From Acidobacteriaceae bacterium (GTDB lineage Bacteria; Acidobacteriota; Terriglobia; Terriglobales; Acidobacteriaceae), in NCBI GenBank assembly GCA_003156805.1, contig PMHV01000013.1, positions 45,897-109,896 on the forward strand: a stretch of DNA of 64,000 nt, written 5' to 3'. This document shows positions 1-9,084 of this stretch, piece by piece. The notes beneath the pieces were generated by a model, which made no database searches, was not told where the DNA came from, and saw only the letters and a list, made by a program, of their open reading frames with translations. A program made the position numbers and the translations under genes. Position 1 is the stretch's first letter. Each line of letters opens with the position of its first letter.

Positions 1-202
1 CCAACCGTTTAAGGATTTCTTTCCCCAGCTTCTGCGCTTCGCCGAAAGACTTCTGATACTCGACGAACAGCCGGTTCAGTTCCAGCGACTTGTCCACCGA
101 GGGATGCTTGCGCAGGATCATGTCGCGCACATGCACGGGGTTGGGCAGGGTTGCGTCTTCAGTCAATTCTTCCAGAGCCGTATTGGGATCGTAGTGATAC
201 AT
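1..202 (-). CDS. hypothetical protein, partial (3' end outside window)
   Basis: The reverse strand reads from ATG at 202 and stays open to the window edge, giving 67 residues that begin MYHYDPNTALEELTEDA. The visible part is charged and probably helical, with no signal peptide or membrane segment. The gene lies 18 bp downstream of kdsD on the same strand, so the two may be co-transcribed. I do not recognise the family. The start is the first ATG of an open frame; no strong ribosome binding site decides it. Confidence 0.6.
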   Translation of the reverse strand, partial: MYHYDPNTALEELTEDATLPNPVHVRDMILRKHPSVDKSLELNRLFVEYQKSFGEAQKLGKEILKRL

Positions 203-220
203 AGAACACCTTTTCAATTG

Positions 221-1243
221 CTACACAAGTTCGGTACTCCATAGATCGTGCAGATGCACAATCCCTTGCAGCTTGTCGCTTCCGTCTACCACCATCAGAG
301 ACGTGATCTTTTTCTCCTCCATCAGCGCTAGCGCGGTGGCGGCGAATTCCCCGGCTGCGATTGTCTTCGGATTCTTCGTCATGGCCTCGCCGGCCGTCAG
401 GTCGAGCACATCTTTCCCACGCTTCTCCAGCAGCCGCCGCAAATCTCCGTCGCTGATAATGCCTACAAGCTTCTCGCCTTCCACTACCGCGGTCACACCC
501 AATTTCTTGCGCGACATTTCATAGATCACATCCGGCATCCCGGTCTGCGGAGTGACGCGCGGCAGCGCATCGCCAGCGTGCATCAGCGATTCCACGCGCG
601 CCAATCTTTTCCCCAGCTTCCCGCCCGGATGCAGATCGGCAAAATCTTCTTCCTTGAATCCGCGCCTTTCGCTGAGCGTAACCGCCAGCGCATCGCCCAG
701 GGCCAGCATCGCAGTCGTCGATGCGGTCGGCGCCAACCCCAGCGTGCACGCTTCTTTATCCACCGAGCAATCCAACGCCACATCCGCCGCCGCTGCCAAA
801 GTCGACACTCGTTTGGAAGATGCCTGTGTGGGCGCGACCGCAGGCCTCTGAGATAAACACCAAATCTCATCTCCAGTCATCGCAATCAACGGCACTTGTA
901 GCCGCTTGATTGTCGCCAGCAGCGCCAGAATCTCTTCCGTCTCGCCGCTGGCGGAAAGCGCGAGCACTACATCGCCGCGCATCACCACTCCCAGGTCGCC
1001 ATGCAGCGCATCTACCGGATGCAGATACAACGCCGGAGTGCCCGTCGAACTCAGCGTCGCGGCAATCTTGCGGGCGATGAGGCCGCTCTTGCCCATGCCC
1101 GTCACTACAACGCGTCCGGCGCAGGAAAACATCAAATCCACCGCGCGCTGAAACGCCAGCGCCATGGGCCCAGCGATGCGATCGGCCAACGCGCGCAGGG
1201 CTTCAGCCTCAATTCGCACTACGTTTTCGCCCGTATGCTTCAC
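221..1243 (-). CDS. kdsD: D-arabinose 5-phosphate isomerase, KpsF/GutQ (KdsD) family
   Basis: Predicted to convert ribulose 5-phosphate to arabinose 5-phosphate, the first step of Kdo synthesis for lipopolysaccharide. The 340 residues hold a SIS sugar-phosphate domain (about 30-210) with GMGKSG at 49-54, SASGET near 97-102, LAPTASTT near 170 and the family signature FADLHPGGKLGKRL near 201. Two CBS domains follow (about 216-340). The start codon is GTG. Compared with Escherichia coli KdsD, as I remember it, there is an extra segment of about 25 residues (126-149) between GDE and the STLAAAAD strand. Kdo use fits a Gram-negative envelope. The family call is secure; the substrate is inferred from the family. 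Confidence 0.93.
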   Translation of the reverse strand: MKHTGENVVRIEAEALRALADRIAGPMALAFQRAVDLMFSCAGRVVVTGMGKSGLIARKIAATLSSTGTPALYLHPVDALHGDLGVVMRGDVVLALSASGETEEILALLATIKRLQVPLIAMTGDEIWCLSQRPAVAPTQASSKRVSTLAAAADVALDCSVDKEACTLGLAPTASTTAMLALGDALAVTLSERRGFKEEDFADLHPGGKLGKRLARVESLMHAGDALPRVTPQTGMPDVIYEMSRKKLGVTAVVEGEKLVGIISDGDLRRLLEKRGKDVLDLTAGEAMTKNPKTIAAGEFAATALALMEEKKITSLMVVDGSDKLQGIVHLHDLWSTELV

Positions 1244-1276
1244 GAAGACGCGATCTTACCAGATGTGACGCCGCTT

Positions 1277-2308
1277 CTAGGCGACCTGGTCCGTCGCGCT
1301 GTCGGAATCGCTGAAAGACCCGTCCGAAAGGAAACCTGTAGTCAGAAAAAGCTGCCGCCGCGTCTGCGTTGCCGCCTTCCACCGGGGTTGAATGCGCGCC
1401 ACCGATTCCTCGGCCATGGCTTGCAGCGCATCGGGAATCGCCATGCCATTCTGCCAGACCGCCTGATAAATCTTGCGCGCTCCGCCATCGCCGAACTGGT
1501 TGGCCAGATCCAGCATAAAACCCACGGCGCGCTCGGAAGTCAGTTGAGGCGCGTAACCCTCGATCGAGCTTAAGGAACGGCTGAAATCGTTCAGTGCGGT
1601 CTGCACCTGCACCTGCTGAAACGGCTGCCACAGCGCGGTTTGGCTGAACCGGCTGACCCACGGATCATGAATCAGGTCGAATGCCGGGTCGGTGGTCAGC
1701 CCGGTCACGGGATCTATGCCGCCATTCGGTTGCTGCGTATGTGCGATAAGTCCATGGGCTACCGCCGCATCGCCAGCGGCAAATATCCGCACGAAATCGT
1801 CTGTACTCGCGGCGAAGAACGCGGCCAATATTTCAGCGAGCCGCCCCGGTTTCTGCGCCCACTGGATCAGGCCGAACGACATTCCGGCCAGGTCGCGGTT
1901 CAAGTTCATCGCGCCGAACTTGCCCGCGCCTTCCATCTGCGCGACCACGCTGAGAATCTTCGCCAATCCGCCGTAGGCAAAGTTCAGCGCCAGCGTCATA
2001 TACCCTCGCGAAAGAATTGGGTAGGACGCTGCCGTCTGCACCAGCCCTCGCACCGCCGCCGCATCGATTTGATCGCCCGCCGGAAGCGACAACCGGGCCC
2101 GGAAGTTCCGCGTGGCCGCAGTTGTGCGCGAGCCAAAAATCCCGTAATCCGAGCTCAGCAGAGTGGGCATTCCCGGCTCGCCGTGCCCGCCCAGCAACTG
2201 CTGCACCAGTCCCACCGATTCGCGGTCCGGGTCCCCTGCACCAATGGGTGCGGCCGACGCCGCGCCCGAAAACAAATCATCGATTCGTGCTATGCCGCAC
2301 GGCGCCAT
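1277..2308 (-). CDS. hypothetical protein with lysozyme/chitosanase-like motif (tentative)
   Basis: The open frame extends upstream to 2455 inside the channel gene, but ATG at 2308 follows an excellent ribosome binding site (GGAGGAGGAAG) five bases away, so I start there (343 residues). The middle contains GMSFGLIQWAQKPGRLAEIL, a small-residue segment of the kind seen around the active site of lysozyme-like and GH46-type enzymes; this is a tentative resemblance only. There is no clear signal peptide. The C-terminus is rich in Ser and Asp. It lies 91 bp downstream of the channel gene on the same strand. I cannot name the function. Confidence 0.65.
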   Translation of the reverse strand: MAPCGIARIDDLFSGAASAAPIGAGDPDRESVGLVQQLLGGHGEPGMPTLLSSDYGIFGSRTTAATRNFRARLSLPAGDQIDAAAVRGLVQTAASYPILSRGYMTLALNFAYGGLAKILSVVAQMEGAGKFGAMNLNRDLAGMSFGLIQWAQKPGRLAEILAAFFAASTDDFVRIFAAGDAAVAHGLIAHTQQPNGGIDPVTGLTTDPAFDLIHDPWVSRFSQTALWQPFQQVQVQTALNDFSRSLSSIEGYAPQLTSERAVGFMLDLANQFGDGGARKIYQAVWQNGMAIPDALQAMAEESVARIQPRWKAATQTRRQLFLTTGFLSDGSFSDSDSATDQVA

Positions 2309-2399
2309 AACTTCCTCCTCCAGCGACTCGGCACCCGGCGCTTCAACAACTGCTCCCCGCGCATCAGAAAAATGTGCAAACGTGCCCAAAACGGCGTGC

Positions 2400-3587
2400 C
2401 TAAAAATGGTCCTCACCGCCCTGCGGTTGCAGAGGCTTCTGTCCCAGCACGGCAAGTCCCTTGGCCTGAATTATCCGGTCCCACGGTCCGGCCTGCCAGT
2501 TATCGCGCATCTTGGCCGGATGCTTCCACGGAGGCAGCGACACCATCAGGTTTCTCGCCGTCGAGTGTACGTACGGCTCATACATCGACCGCAACTTGGC
2601 CAGCTTCTGCCGCGCTTCATCGCCGGTTCGCAACTTCAATCCCGCCGCCGCCAGCGCCTCTCGCAGCGCGTCGAAATCGGCGTCGGGCAGCCGCTCGGCT
2701 GCCTGCGGATCATAGCGCGCGTTTACCACCTGCGCCAGATCCACGGCGGCATGGCGCGCCATGGCGAAAGTCAGCCGAGCCTGCCCGGGATGAATCCCTT
2801 CGATCCCTGTGATTACCAGCGAAGTCACGTCCAACATGACCATCAGCGAGCCCAACCATGATTGATTGCTGTGCTGCGAACGAAAAAAACTCAGCACCGG
2901 ATAAGAAATGTGGCTCTCCAGCAATTCCCCCGCCCAGCGCTCCCAGTCGCGCAAGACTTCGTCGAGAACCATCTGCTCGATGGCCGGATTCTCCGAAGTC
3001 CCCGCCAGCCGCACCAGTAACTCGGTCGCCGTGGGCGGCGATCCCGCGCGCGCGTCGAGCATGGAAATCTGTATCTCGCGTCTCGAAAACGACGCATACA
3101 CCACCGGCAGGTAGCCGATCACCACCCCCAGAAACGCGAAGCCCATGAACGCTTCCAGCACCGAAAAGGCGCGCGCCAGGCCTGAAGTCGGCACAATGTC
3201 GCCATACCCCAAGGTGAAAAAAGTTTCGCCGCTGTGGTAGACAATCCTGCCAAAGGTGATGGGCTCGTTGCCCAGTCGCTCGTGCCCGCCGATGCCGTAT
3301 TGGACCAGGGCGAAGCCTATAATCAGGGTCGCCGCCCAAAACGCCAGCAGCATGATCAGCGACAGCGGCCCGAAGTATCCCAGAAAACTTTGCTGCCGCG
3401 AAAAGTTGCGAATGCGGCCGGCGAGGTTCCGCCACGGAATCCAGGTGCGTCGGTAAAACCACGCTGTCAGCCTGAAGTGCCGCGTCACGCGCCGCGGCAG
3501 CACCACCGTCTCAAACGCATCCAGCAACACGACCCAAATGATGATGGCGCCAAAAACCGTCGCGAGAATGCTGCCATGGGAGTTCAT
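2400..3587 (-). CDS. two-TM potassium channel family protein
   Basis: The selectivity filter TLGYGD lies near residues 125-130, within a pore loop between membrane helices at about 70-95 and 140-165, with a further hydrophobic segment at about 8-27. A cytosolic C-terminal half of about 220 residues follows and matches no ligand-binding domain I recognise (no RCK/TrkA-N glycine motif seen). A TTG start at 3629 is possible, but ATG at 3587 is the better codon. The family (Ion_trans_2) predicts an inner-membrane K+ channel. Gating is unknown. Confidence 0.85.
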   Translation of the reverse strand: MNSHGSILATVFGAIIIWVVLLDAFETVVLPRRVTRHFRLTAWFYRRTWIPWRNLAGRIRNFSRQQSFLGYFGPLSLIMLLAFWAATLIIGFALVQYGIGGHERLGNEPITFGRIVYHSGETFFTLGYGDIVPTSGLARAFSVLEAFMGFAFLGVVIGYLPVVYASFSRREIQISMLDARAGSPPTATELLVRLAGTSENPAIEQMVLDEVLRDWERWAGELLESHISYPVLSFFRSQHSNQSWLGSLMVMLDVTSLVITGIEGIHPGQARLTFAMARHAAVDLAQVVNARYDPQAAERLPDADFDALREALAAAGLKLRTGDEARQKLAKLRSMYEPYVHSTARNLMVSLPPWKHPAKMRDNWQAGPWDRIIQAKGLAVLGQKPLQPQGGEDHF

Positions 3588-3690
3588 GCCGGATTCCAAA
3601 TTCGCGGGGAATGAAATCTTGATGCGCAACGAAGGTTAACAGATTCGGACCTCGGAAGCGTCCGAAGTCCAAGGCCTGAAGTCCGCCCCG

Positions 3691-4428
3691 CTACAGCGGT
3701 GGACTCTTCGGCTGCGGCGGCGGCGGGGCAGTCGCCGGCTTTTGGACCACCGGCTTCTTCTTCACCACCGGCTTTTTCGGCGGCTCCGTATCGTCCACCA
3801 CAACCTTCTTCGGCGGCGTGGCTGGAATCGCCGCTTGCGCCGTCCTCAAATCCGCGCGCAGGTGGACGATCTCCTGTTCTTTCGACGACGCCAGACTCTC
3901 CATCCGTTCGGCAAACAACCTCCGCGTACCCTCAAAGCTGTTCAGATCGTTCGACAGCGCCTGGAAGTCGTCTTTCGATCCGAACGCACCCGTCGATTCC
4001 ACCACGCTTCCCAGCACGTCGTATAGAGCGTCCAGATTGCGGTAGAGTTTGAAGGTTGAAGGCAGGGATTCCGGCGCATTGCGCAACTCGGCGATCATCG
4101 CCGGCAGCGCGTCCTGCAGGTTGCGCTGAATCGAATCCACGTTCCCCAGCGACTGTTTCTTGTAGGAAGCGTCGGTCTTCCAGCGTTCAATGCGAAGCTT
4201 GGTCAAATCCGCTTGCGTGGCTTTGGAAGTCTGCTCCAGTTGCGCCAGCAAGCCGTTGAGCTGCGTCATCGAGGCATACGAAACCGGCGCCTGCGGCGAT
4301 GACGCGCCAGATCCCTGCACCGAATAGGCCACCGGCGCGACGGCCGGCGGCGCAGAAGACTGACACCAACCCTCTTCCGCGCACAGCAGGAATAACCAGC
4401 AGACAAAAATGATGGCTTTGAATTTCAT
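3691..4428 (-). CDS. secreted coiled-coil protein with Pro/Lys-rich tail
   Basis: From ATG at 4428 the protein starts with a signal peptide (MKFKAIIFVCWLFLLCAEEGWCQ). About 170 residues of predicted alpha-helical, coiled-coil-like sequence rich in Gln, Leu, Arg and Glu follow. The end is a low-complexity tail of Pro, Lys and Val (PPKKPV, VKKKPV, PPPPQPKSPPL), typical of a periplasmic linker. No enzyme motif is visible. The longer open frame to 4731 lacks a plausible leader, so the internal ATG is preferred. It is divergently arranged with the gene at 4658. Function not recognised. Confidence 0.72.
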   Translation of the reverse strand: MKFKAIIFVCWLFLLCAEEGWCQSSAPPAVAPVAYSVQGSGASSPQAPVSYASMTQLNGLLAQLEQTSKATQADLTKLRIERWKTDASYKKQSLGNVDSIQRNLQDALPAMIAELRNAPESLPSTFKLYRNLDALYDVLGSVVESTGAFGSKDDFQALSNDLNSFEGTRRLFAERMESLASSKEQEIVHLRADLRTAQAAIPATPPKKVVVDDTEPPKKPVVKKKPVVQKPATAPPPPQPKSPPL

Positions 4429-4657
4429 TCCGGAAGTCAGTGACAATGCGTGCAACAGCATACTACAGGCGCAGCCGGTTTGTGGATCAGGTTTGTTACC
4501 GAGACCGGCACTCCGGCCCTGCATTCTCCGCGAACGTTTCTCGAACTCAGCGTTTCGCTCCCGATTGAGAACGGTAAGGATCTGCGTCGCGGCAATCCCG
4601 CGCAACGCAAGGTGGATTCGACTCTTGCACCTGCTGGGACGATAATTGGAGCAGCAT

Positions 4658-5794
4658 ATGCTTCCGAGAATCCTTTCGCCGCGAGGTCCGCGCCGCCTCT
4701 GGAATGGCCCGGCGGTCGTCGTTCTGTCCACGCTTCTAGCCCTCTCGTTTCACGCCTCCGCCCAGGAACTCGCCCGCCGTCTCATCCTCAAAGACGGCTC
4801 CTACCAGTCGGTCACCAGGTATGAAGTGAAGGGCGATCGCGTGCGCTACCTGAGCGCCGAGCGCAATGAATGGGAAGAACTTCCTTCATCGCTCGTCGAT
4901 TGGCCCGCCACCGAGAAATTCGAAAAAGAACGCACCAGCGGAGCCGCCATCCCCGAAGCCGCCGCGCTCGATAAGGAACACGACAAGGAAATCGAAGCCG
5001 ATCGCGAAGCCGAACTCTCTCATCAGCCGCAGGTCGCTCCCGGATTGCGCCTTCCCGAGGACTCCGGCGTTTTTCTGCTCGACAATTTTCAAGGGCAGCC
5101 GCAACTGGTGGAGGTTCAGCAGAGCTCCGGCGACGTCGATCGCGATGCCAAGCGCAACATTTTACGCGGCATGATCAATCCCATCGCCAGCGCCAAGCAA
5201 ACCGTGGAACTCGAGGGCGAACACGCCGCCGTGCAGGCCCACGTCACCGTTCCCTCGATTTACCTCAATGTGGAAGAAGAGGACGAGGCCCCGTCCTTGG
5301 TTATCCCCGATAAACCCGCAGTTCAGAATAAGAGTGCGAATACGACCGCGAGTCCGGGAGCCACTCCGCAGCAGCCGCAATCACCGCAAGCTCAACAACC
5401 GCAGTCGGCGCAGCAAGCACAACAGCGCGAACAGGCCGTCATCCCCTTCGACCGCTTCCGCATCGTGCGCACGCAGGTGAAAAGCGGCAAGCGCATCGTG
5501 GGCGATATGAAGGTGGCCATCTATGGCAAGGTTTCGTCGGAGCAGCACGTCGTCAAGACCACCATCACGCGCGCCAGCGGAGGCTGGCTCAAGCTGACGC
5601 CCACCGAAGATCTCGCGCCCGGCGAATACGTTGTGGTCGAAATCAAGGGCAAGGAAGGCATGAACCTCTACATGTGGGACTTCGGCGTCAATCCCAAGGC
5701 CCCCGCGAATGCCAACCCATGGAAGCCCGACACAAAAGAGCAAGCCAAACCAGCAAATCAACCCGCCGACCCGCCGAAACCCAAAGAGAATTAG
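4658..5794 (+). CDS. secreted hypothetical protein
   Basis: The start is ATG at 4658, preceded by GGAG at 4648-4651. A signal peptide ends near the SFHASAQE motif. The start of the mature protein, with RLILKDGSYQSV then YEVKGDRVRYLSAERNEWEE, resembles a small beta domain often found at the start of acidobacterial secreted proteins. A Gln/Pro/Ser-rich linker at about 230-265 separates it from a C-terminal beta-rich domain. There are no catalytic motifs. Probably periplasmic or exported; function unknown. Confidence 0.78.
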   Translation: MLPRILSPRGPRRLWNGPAVVVLSTLLALSFHASAQELARRLILKDGSYQSVTRYEVKGDRVRYLSAERNEWEELPSSLVDWPATEKFEKERTSGAAIPEAAALDKEHDKEIEADREAELSHQPQVAPGLRLPEDSGVFLLDNFQGQPQLVEVQQSSGDVDRDAKRNILRGMINPIASAKQTVELEGEHAAVQAHVTVPSIYLNVEEEDEAPSLVIPDKPAVQNKSANTTASPGATPQQPQSPQAQQPQSAQQAQQREQAVIPFDRFRIVRTQVKSGKRIVGDMKVAIYGKVSSEQHVVKTTITRASGGWLKLTPTEDLAPGEYVVVEIKGKEGMNLYMWDFGVNPKAPANANPWKPDTKEQAKPANQPADPPKPKEN

Positions 5795-5832
5795 TGAGAG
5801 AATTGGTAAATTAGGAGATCTTGTAAATCGTT

Positions 5833-5888
5833 AGGTCCGAGGTCCGAGGTCCGAGGTCCGAGGTCCGAGGTCCGAAGTCTGAGGTCCG
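5833..5888. repeat. heptamer tandem repeat (AGGTCCG)8
   Basis: Eight consecutive 7-bp units occur: six identical AGGTCCG, one AAGTCTG, then another AGGTCCG. They end three bases before the stop codon of the diguanylate cyclase gene, within its 3' untranslated region. A related array (AGACCTC) lies at 36177-36204. A 7-bp unit is out of phase with codons, so this is not coding. Confidence 0.9.
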
Positions 5889-5891
5889 CCG

Positions 5892-6944
5892 TTACTTCAT
5901 CACTCCCCGCTGCGCAATCCCAATATTGTCGCGCGTGGAGTTCTTCACCAGGTACATCATCTCGTCCGCCTGTCGGATAATGTCGTGCGCGGTGCGGGCA
6001 TCGTGCGGAAACGTGGCCAGTCCCAGCGACGCGCGCACGTTGAGGTTTAATCCTTCCTCGCGGCAAAAACTCGAGGCGCGCAGCGCGTCCCGCAGACGTT
6101 TCGCCACCACGAGCGCCGAATCTTTGCCTGTCTGGGGCAGCAGCACCACGAATTCGTCGCCGCCGTAGCGAAACGCGAAATCGATCAGCCGCAGCTGCGC
6201 CTTGATCAGGTATCCGATCTCCGCCAGCAGTTTGCTGCCAATCAGGTGTCCGTGCGTGTCGTTCACTTGTTTGAAGTGATCGAGATCGATGAACAGAATG
6301 CTGAATTCATAGCCAAAACGTGTCGAGCGGTAGACTTCCGTCTCCAGCGTCTTATACAGATGCCGCGCGTTGAATAGCCCGGTGCAATCGTCGGTGATGG
6401 TCAATTCCTGTATCTTTTCCACCCAGCGCGCATTCTCGATGGCGATGGCCGCGTAGTCGCAAAGCGCCTGCAGGAAAAATACCTCCTGCTCGTGGAACCG
6501 CGACAAATCGACGTTCACCAGTTGAATCACGCCCAGCACGCGCAGCCGCGAACGTAACGGCACGCAGATGATGGAGCGGGTTTCCCACTGCGTGCTCTCG
6601 TCGATGCGTTTTGCGAATCGGGGATCGCTCTCCACGTCGGGCACAATCGCCTGCTCGCCGTGTTTCGCCACCCAGCCCGCAATTCCCTCTCCCACCTTCA
6701 GCCGCGCGTTCTTCAGCACTTCCGCCTTGTCGCCCACGGCGATCGCAAAGTACAGTTCGTCGTGTTCTTCATCCACCATCAGCAGCGACCAGGTGTCTGG
6801 GCGAAAGTATTCCGCCATCTTCTCCATAATGGTCTGCAGGATGGAATCAAGATCCAGCGACGACGTGAGGGTTTTTGCCACGTCGTGAAAGATGGTCAGC
6901 TCCTGGCTCTGGCGCGTCAATTGAGTGCCGGTGGCCTCGGGCAT
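5892..6944 (-). CDS. diguanylate cyclase, GAF-GGDEF
   Basis: Makes the second messenger c-di-GMP from two GTP. An N-terminal GAF sensor domain (about 15-175) is followed by a GGDEF domain (about 180-345). The active-site loop GGDEF is at 261-265, preceded by the inhibitory I-site RLID at 252-255 at the usual five-residue distance, so product inhibition is likely. The domain entry reads DDCTGLFNARHL. There are no membrane helices, so it is probably cytosolic and responds to an unknown ligand or redox cue. It stands alone, divergent from the first GloVer gene. Confidence 0.92.
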   Translation of the reverse strand: MPEATGTQLTRQSQELTIFHDVAKTLTSSLDLDSILQTIMEKMAEYFRPDTWSLLMVDEEHDELYFAIAVGDKAEVLKNARLKVGEGIAGWVAKHGEQAIVPDVESDPRFAKRIDESTQWETRSIICVPLRSRLRVLGVIQLVNVDLSRFHEQEVFFLQALCDYAAIAIENARWVEKIQELTITDDCTGLFNARHLYKTLETEVYRSTRFGYEFSILFIDLDHFKQVNDTHGHLIGSKLLAEIGYLIKAQLRLIDFAFRYGGDEFVVLLPQTGKDSALVVAKRLRDALRASSFCREEGLNLNVRASLGLATFPHDARTAHDIIRQADEMMYLVKNSTRDNIGIAQRGVMK

Positions 6945-7130
6945 GTCCGGATTCCTTAAGATCCTTCAAGAAAAGGGTGGCAGTTTGAAAAATTATATGC
7001 GGGCCTTCTACGACCGGGCAACGAACGTTGGTAACCGGAACCCGTAAAGCCAATGGGATGTTGGGCGTGTCCACATCAGTCCCCGCGCTTCGATTTTCCC
7101 GCGGTTAGACAAATGGAGATTAGAGAAAGA

Positions 7131-7305
7131 TTGTGCTATAGTCGCCCCGTAGTCTCCCCTCTGCGGTTCCGCGTTGCGCGGAGCCCTGATCCGTGGTCCC
7201 AGGCCGCCGACGGCTCCGGTTCGTCCTGGGGAATGAGCCTGTTCAGGGCGGGAGCCCCGAGTCCCAAGCAGATTCTCTCTGCTTTCTCGACTGAAGGAAA
7301 AACCC
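7131..7305 (+). promoter_or_regulatory. promoter and conserved 5' leader of first GloVer gene
   Basis: An extended -10 element, TGCTATAGT (7135-7142 plus its TG), sits inside TTGTGCTATAGTC, repeated exactly at 8906-8918 upstream of the next GloVer gene. The roughly 175-nt leader that follows aligns with the second one: GCGGTTCCGCG-like segments, then a pairing GGCTCC (7212-7217) with GGAGCC (7251-7256), then a C/T-rich stretch and an AAGGA ribosome binding site. The leader may be a structured RNA or simply a recent duplication. The interval from 6945 to here holds no gene. Confidence 0.5.
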
Positions 7306-8643
7306 ATGATGGAGTACAAGAACTCTTGGCCAAGCCGCAAGCTTGACATGGCCCTTGCTGCGCTCACTCTCGCACTGACCATCCTCGCCTCGGCGACCGC
7401 CGGATGGGCGCAAAGCACGGAAACCGTCCTGCACGCCTTCACCGGCGGCAAGGGCGGAGTGTTCCCTGAGAATCTGGTTGCCGATTCCCACGGCAACCTT
7501 TACGGCGTGGCTGATGGTGGCACCAAGGGATTCGGGCTGGTCTTCAAGATGACCCAGACTTCTCCCGGCAACTGGAAGGCGAGTGCGCTCTACAACTTTA
7601 CCGGCGGAACCGACGGCAGCGATCCGGATGGCCTCGTCGTCGATCGCACGGGAAAGCTTTTCGGAGTCGCTCTCACCGGCGGAAACTTGAGATGCAAGGA
7701 AGCCGAGGGAGTCGGCTGCGGAACCGTCTTTGAGCTGGCGCCCGCATCCAGTGTCTACCAATTCACGGTGCTCTATACTTTCCAAGGTCTAAGCGACGGA
7801 GCGCAACCCACCAGCCTGATCGTCGACTCCGCGGGACATCTTTTCGGCACGGCAGCGTACGGCGGCAACAACAGCGATGACTGCGGCGGCCAGGGTTGCG
7901 GCACCGCCTTTGAATTGGCCACTGTCGGCGGCGTCTGGCAGGGCCACACCCTGCATTCCTTTGACACCACCGATGGGCCCAATCCCGCATCCGCTCTGGC
8001 CCTCGACGCGGCCGGCAATCTCTACGGCACCTCCACCTACGGCGGCATCGGCAGCTGCACCAATGGTTTGGTCAGCGGCTGTGGCCTGGTTTATGAGCTG
8101 GTGGCGGGCTCCGGCTGGTACCGGAAAGAAAACGTGCTCTACCAGTTCCTGGGCACCGACGATGGGGCCGGTCCGGGCGCAGGCGTAATCCTCGACTCCA
8201 CCGGCAATATTTATGGCGCCACCAGTGCCGGCGGAGACACCGCCAACTGCGTTGCCGGTTGTGGCGTGGTCTTCAAGCTGCAATCCGGTTCCGGCGCCTG
8301 GACCGAGAGTTTGCTCTACGCTTTCTCTGGCGCAACAGATGGCTCCAATCCCCGCAGCGGCCTCACCCAGGACAAGGCGGGCAATTTCTATGGCACGACG
8401 CAGTTCGTGAACGGGAGCCCTTACGGCGGAGTGTACGAACTGCAGTCGGTGGACGGAAGTCTTAGCGAGGGTTCGCTCTACAGCTTCGCCGATGGAAGCG
8501 ACGGAGGCTATCCCATCGGCAATCTGATTCTCGATCTCTCCGGAAACATCTACGGCACCACTTCTCTCGGCGGCAATCACGGCCCTTCTTGTGGAACTGA
8601 CGGTTGCGGAGTGGTCTTCGAAATTTCCCCCGGCGCGAAATAA
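7306..8643 (+). CDS. secreted GloVer-repeat protein
   Basis: The 445 residues start with a signal peptide ending near TAGWAQ. About eight tandem repeats of 40-55 residues follow, with the pattern LYxFxGxxDGxxP, then DxxGNLYGTxxxGG, then GxVFEL. This is the GloVer repeat (TIGR03803 type) common in Acidobacteria and Verrucomicrobia, expected to build a beta-propeller-like exported protein. ATG-ATG start with AAGGA upstream. The function of the family is unknown. Paired with a paralogue at 9085, which carries the same promoter. Confidence 0.88.
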   Translation: MMEYKNSWPSRKLDMALAALTLALTILASATAGWAQSTETVLHAFTGGKGGVFPENLVADSHGNLYGVADGGTKGFGLVFKMTQTSPGNWKASALYNFTGGTDGSDPDGLVVDRTGKLFGVALTGGNLRCKEAEGVGCGTVFELAPASSVYQFTVLYTFQGLSDGAQPTSLIVDSAGHLFGTAAYGGNNSDDCGGQGCGTAFELATVGGVWQGHTLHSFDTTDGPNPASALALDAAGNLYGTSTYGGIGSCTNGLVSGCGLVYELVAGSGWYRKENVLYQFLGTDDGAGPGAGVILDSTGNIYGATSAGGDTANCVAGCGVVFKLQSGSGAWTESLLYAFSGATDGSNPRSGLTQDKAGNFYGTTQFVNGSPYGGVYELQSVDGSLSEGSLYSFADGSDGGYPIGNLILDLSGNIYGTTSLGGNHGPSCGTDGCGVVFEISPGAK

Positions 8644-8666
8644 TCCGCTGGTCGCAGCACCCTGGT

Positions 8667-8694
8667 TGCCGGACCCGGGCTGCCGGACCCGGGC
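8667..8694. repeat. 14-bp tandem duplication downstream of GloVer gene
   Basis: Two exact adjacent copies of TGCCGGACCCGGGC. Each contains the palindrome CCCGGG, so the RNA can fold, but no T-run follows. The rest of 8644-8780 holds a remnant that begins GTCATCCTGA and no gene. Confidence 0.6.
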
Positions 8695-8783
8695 CGCAGG
8701 ACGTTGATTGTCATCCTGAACCCAGCGTTCTTCGCGCAGCGAAGATCTGGCGCCGAACTCCGGCGCGCGCGGGCGCAGGAATC

Positions 8784-8852
8784 GGTAGCAGCTCAATTTG
8801 ATTGTCATCGTGGTGCCTTCCGCTCGCTTCTTCGACAAACTGAGCCACTACC
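8784..8852. mobile_element. degenerate short MITE-like element, related to 25810-25941
   Basis: The left end (8784-8804) reads GGTAGCAGCTCAATTTGATT and the right end (8832-8852) is its imperfect inverse. Both match the terminal repeats of the intact 132-bp element near 25.8 kb with a few changes. Only 69 bp long, with no clear target duplication, so it looks like an internally deleted, decayed copy. Confidence 0.5.
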
Positions 8853-8905
8853 AGCTGTTTCCCTTGTTTGCTCCTACCCGTTTCTCCACAGCCCGCCCCG
8901 CCGAG

Positions 8906-9084
8906 TTGTGCTATAGTCTCGCCTCGAAGTCACCTTTCCCTGCGTTCCACGACCGAAGACAATGAATTTTCTCCGGCCCAAGCCGCAACGGCTCCGACTT
9001 GTCCGGGGTGGAGAACGGAACATTAGAGCCCTGCTCTTGCGGACAAATCTGCCATCGCTCTCTCGATCAAAAGGGGATAACCAC
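8906..9084 (+). promoter_or_regulatory. promoter and leader of second GloVer gene
   Basis: TTGTGCTATAGTC at 8906-8918 repeats the sequence at 7131 exactly and provides an extended -10. The leader has nearly the same length as the first (179 against 175 nt) and keeps the pairing GGCTC (8990-8994) with GAGCC (9026-9030), although the intervening bases differ. The alternative start ATG at 8962 falls within the leader and lacks a ribosome binding site, which argues for ATG at 9085. Confidence 0.5.

Noticed and set aside
5833..5888. Coding tandem-repeat protein
   Set aside because: A 7-bp period breaks the reading frame, and the array lies outside the gene's stop.
7131..7305. c-di-GMP or cobalamin riboswitch before the GloVer gene
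   Set aside because: None of the conserved cores of those classes are visible; only a simple pairing is shared.
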